A DNA stretch of 63,608 bases from a virus. The stretch is from IMG/VR virus record IMGVR_UViG_3300032282_004026, positions 1-63,608 of that record; one strand, given 5' to 3'. The position numbers were made by a program, and so were the translations under genes. The notes beneath the pieces are model-generated. The model saw nothing but the letters and a program-made list of their open reading frames with translations, ran no database searches and was not told the origin of the DNA. Numbering within the stretch: the stretch's first letter is position 1; every line of letters begins with the position of its first letter. This document shows positions 62,907 to 63,608 of the stretch, piece after piece.

Positions 62907-63608
62907 GTAAACTAAACGAATTCATAGCAGGTGTAAAAATGGGAATGGCAAGAACGTCATTCTTCTCGGTAATGTTAAATCTTCCTAGAGCATTAAGTAA
63001 TTATGAGCCTGTCAGATCAAACATGAATAAAATACTTTTATTCTGTGATCAGGCTCAGATTCCAGGAACATCTTTTTCAACAAATCAGACAAGATCTTAT
63101 GGTGAATTTTCAGAAATACCATACGAAAAATTATATGAACCAATTCAATTGAGTTTCTATGTTGATGTAGATATGAATGTAAAAAGATTATTTGACGCAT
63201 GGGTATCTCTAATACAAGATACCGAAACTCGCGATTTCAATTATCCAGATCAATACTATACTAAAATTGAAATTATAGTTCAAGATAGTATGGATTCGCC
63301 AAAGTATAGTGTATCGTTATATGACGTGTATCCAAAAACTATAGCGCCAATTCAATTAGATTATAGTTCTAAAGATATAATGAAGATGCAAGTAACATTG
63401 GTATATAAGTTTTTTGAAGTTAATCAAGTTTATACTCCTACAACTAACAGTAGCTCATCTATGATAGGAGTAGATCCACAGAGTCTATTAAGTGATGATA
63501 TGATAGCAAATATGGATCCATTCAATATACCAGATGAATACTTCAATAATTTTGATGAATTTCAAGGGCAATTTAATAATTACGATTTTAGTTATGGTGT
63601 TAAGTCTG
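62903..63608 (+). CDS. Tube-fold baseplate protein (gp54-like), N-terminal part
   Basis: The first 235 codons of a gene that runs off the right edge. It starts at ATG 62903, overlapping the previous stop (ATGA), with MSKLNEFIAGVKMGMARTSF. Tube-fold landmarks are LLFCDQAQIPGTSFSTNQTR, EKLYEPIQLSFYVDVDMNVK, and the helix-strand FDAWVSLIQDTETRDFNYPD, then YPKTIAPIQLDYSSKDIMKM with QVTLVYKFFEV. This matches gp19/gp48/gp54-type proteins, and gp54 (tail-tube initiator) is the most likely partner of gp48 nearby. The C-terminus is missing, so the length is unknown. Confidence 0.72.
   Translation, partial: MSKLNEFIAGVKMGMARTSFFSVMLNLPRALSNYEPVRSNMNKILLFCDQAQIPGTSFSTNQTRSYGEFSEIPYEKLYEPIQLSFYVDVDMNVKRLFDAWVSLIQDTETRDFNYPDQYYTKIEIIVQDSMDSPKYSVSLYDVYPKTIAPIQLDYSSKDIMKMQVTLVYKFFEVNQVYTPTTNSSSSMIGVDPQSLLSDDMIANMDPFNIPDEYFNNFDEFQGQFNNYDFSYGVKS

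Overview
This window is a stretch of the late (virion) gene cluster of a T4-like myovirus. The order of recognisable genes is that of phage T4 read backwards: 4, 53, 5, 25, 6, 7-like, 8, [adhesins], 13, 14, 15, 17, 18, 19, 20, 67, 68-like, 21, 22, 23. Protein lengths and several accessory genes (PAAR tip, the glutamine-rich-free 79 aa coiled coil, the expanded gp8, the DUF4815-type giant protein, the tail-fibre C-terminal domains) resemble the aquatic branch of T4-like phages (cyanophages and pelagiphages) more than coliphage T4. Base composition is AT-rich. Nothing in the window identifies the host, so an aquatic bacterial host is inference.

Layout. 1-256: start of a tail-tube-like virion gene, cut by the window edge. 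331-5888: head genes (major capsid protein, scaffold, prohead protease, core proteins, portal). 5909-13498: tail tube, sheath, large terminase, tail terminator, a fibre-like protein, and the two neck proteins. 13509-40090: about 27 kb of adhesion genes, with glycine-rich, LamG-like, PA14-like, nidogen-like and Peptidase_S74 fibres, small accessory proteins and one tail-assembly chaperone-like gene. 40078-61867: a 2247 aa giant structural protein followed by the baseplate wedge and hub (gp8, gp7-like, gp6, gp25, PAAR, gp5, gp27, gp53, gp48). 61868-61912: a divergent promoter region. 61913-63608 (+ strand): gp4, a 190 aa conserved protein, and a tube-fold protein cut by the right edge. No gap exceeds about 80 bases.

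How it works together. gp20 portal, gp21-gp22-gp67 core and gp23 build the prohead; gp17 packages DNA; gp13/gp14/gp15/gp4 join head to tail; gp18/gp19 form the contractile tail; gp53, gp6, gp7-like, gp8 and gp25 form the baseplate wedges; gp5, gp27, gp48 and PAAR form the hub and spike. The adhesin region sits where T4 keeps genes 9-12 and wac. Late promoters of the T4 type (consensus NATAAATA) lie shortly upstream of many starts, and short ATGA or TAATG overlaps link most genes into operons.

Most notable observations: a spike protein carrying both a GH19-type and an M15-type peptidoglycan hydrolase domain; a fibre-like gene with 42-bp tandem repeats embedded between neck genes 14 and 15; an apparently missing small terminase at its usual place; a late promoter placed so that its transcript would begin inside a terminator stem; and many signs of module duplication and shuffling among adjacent adhesin genes.
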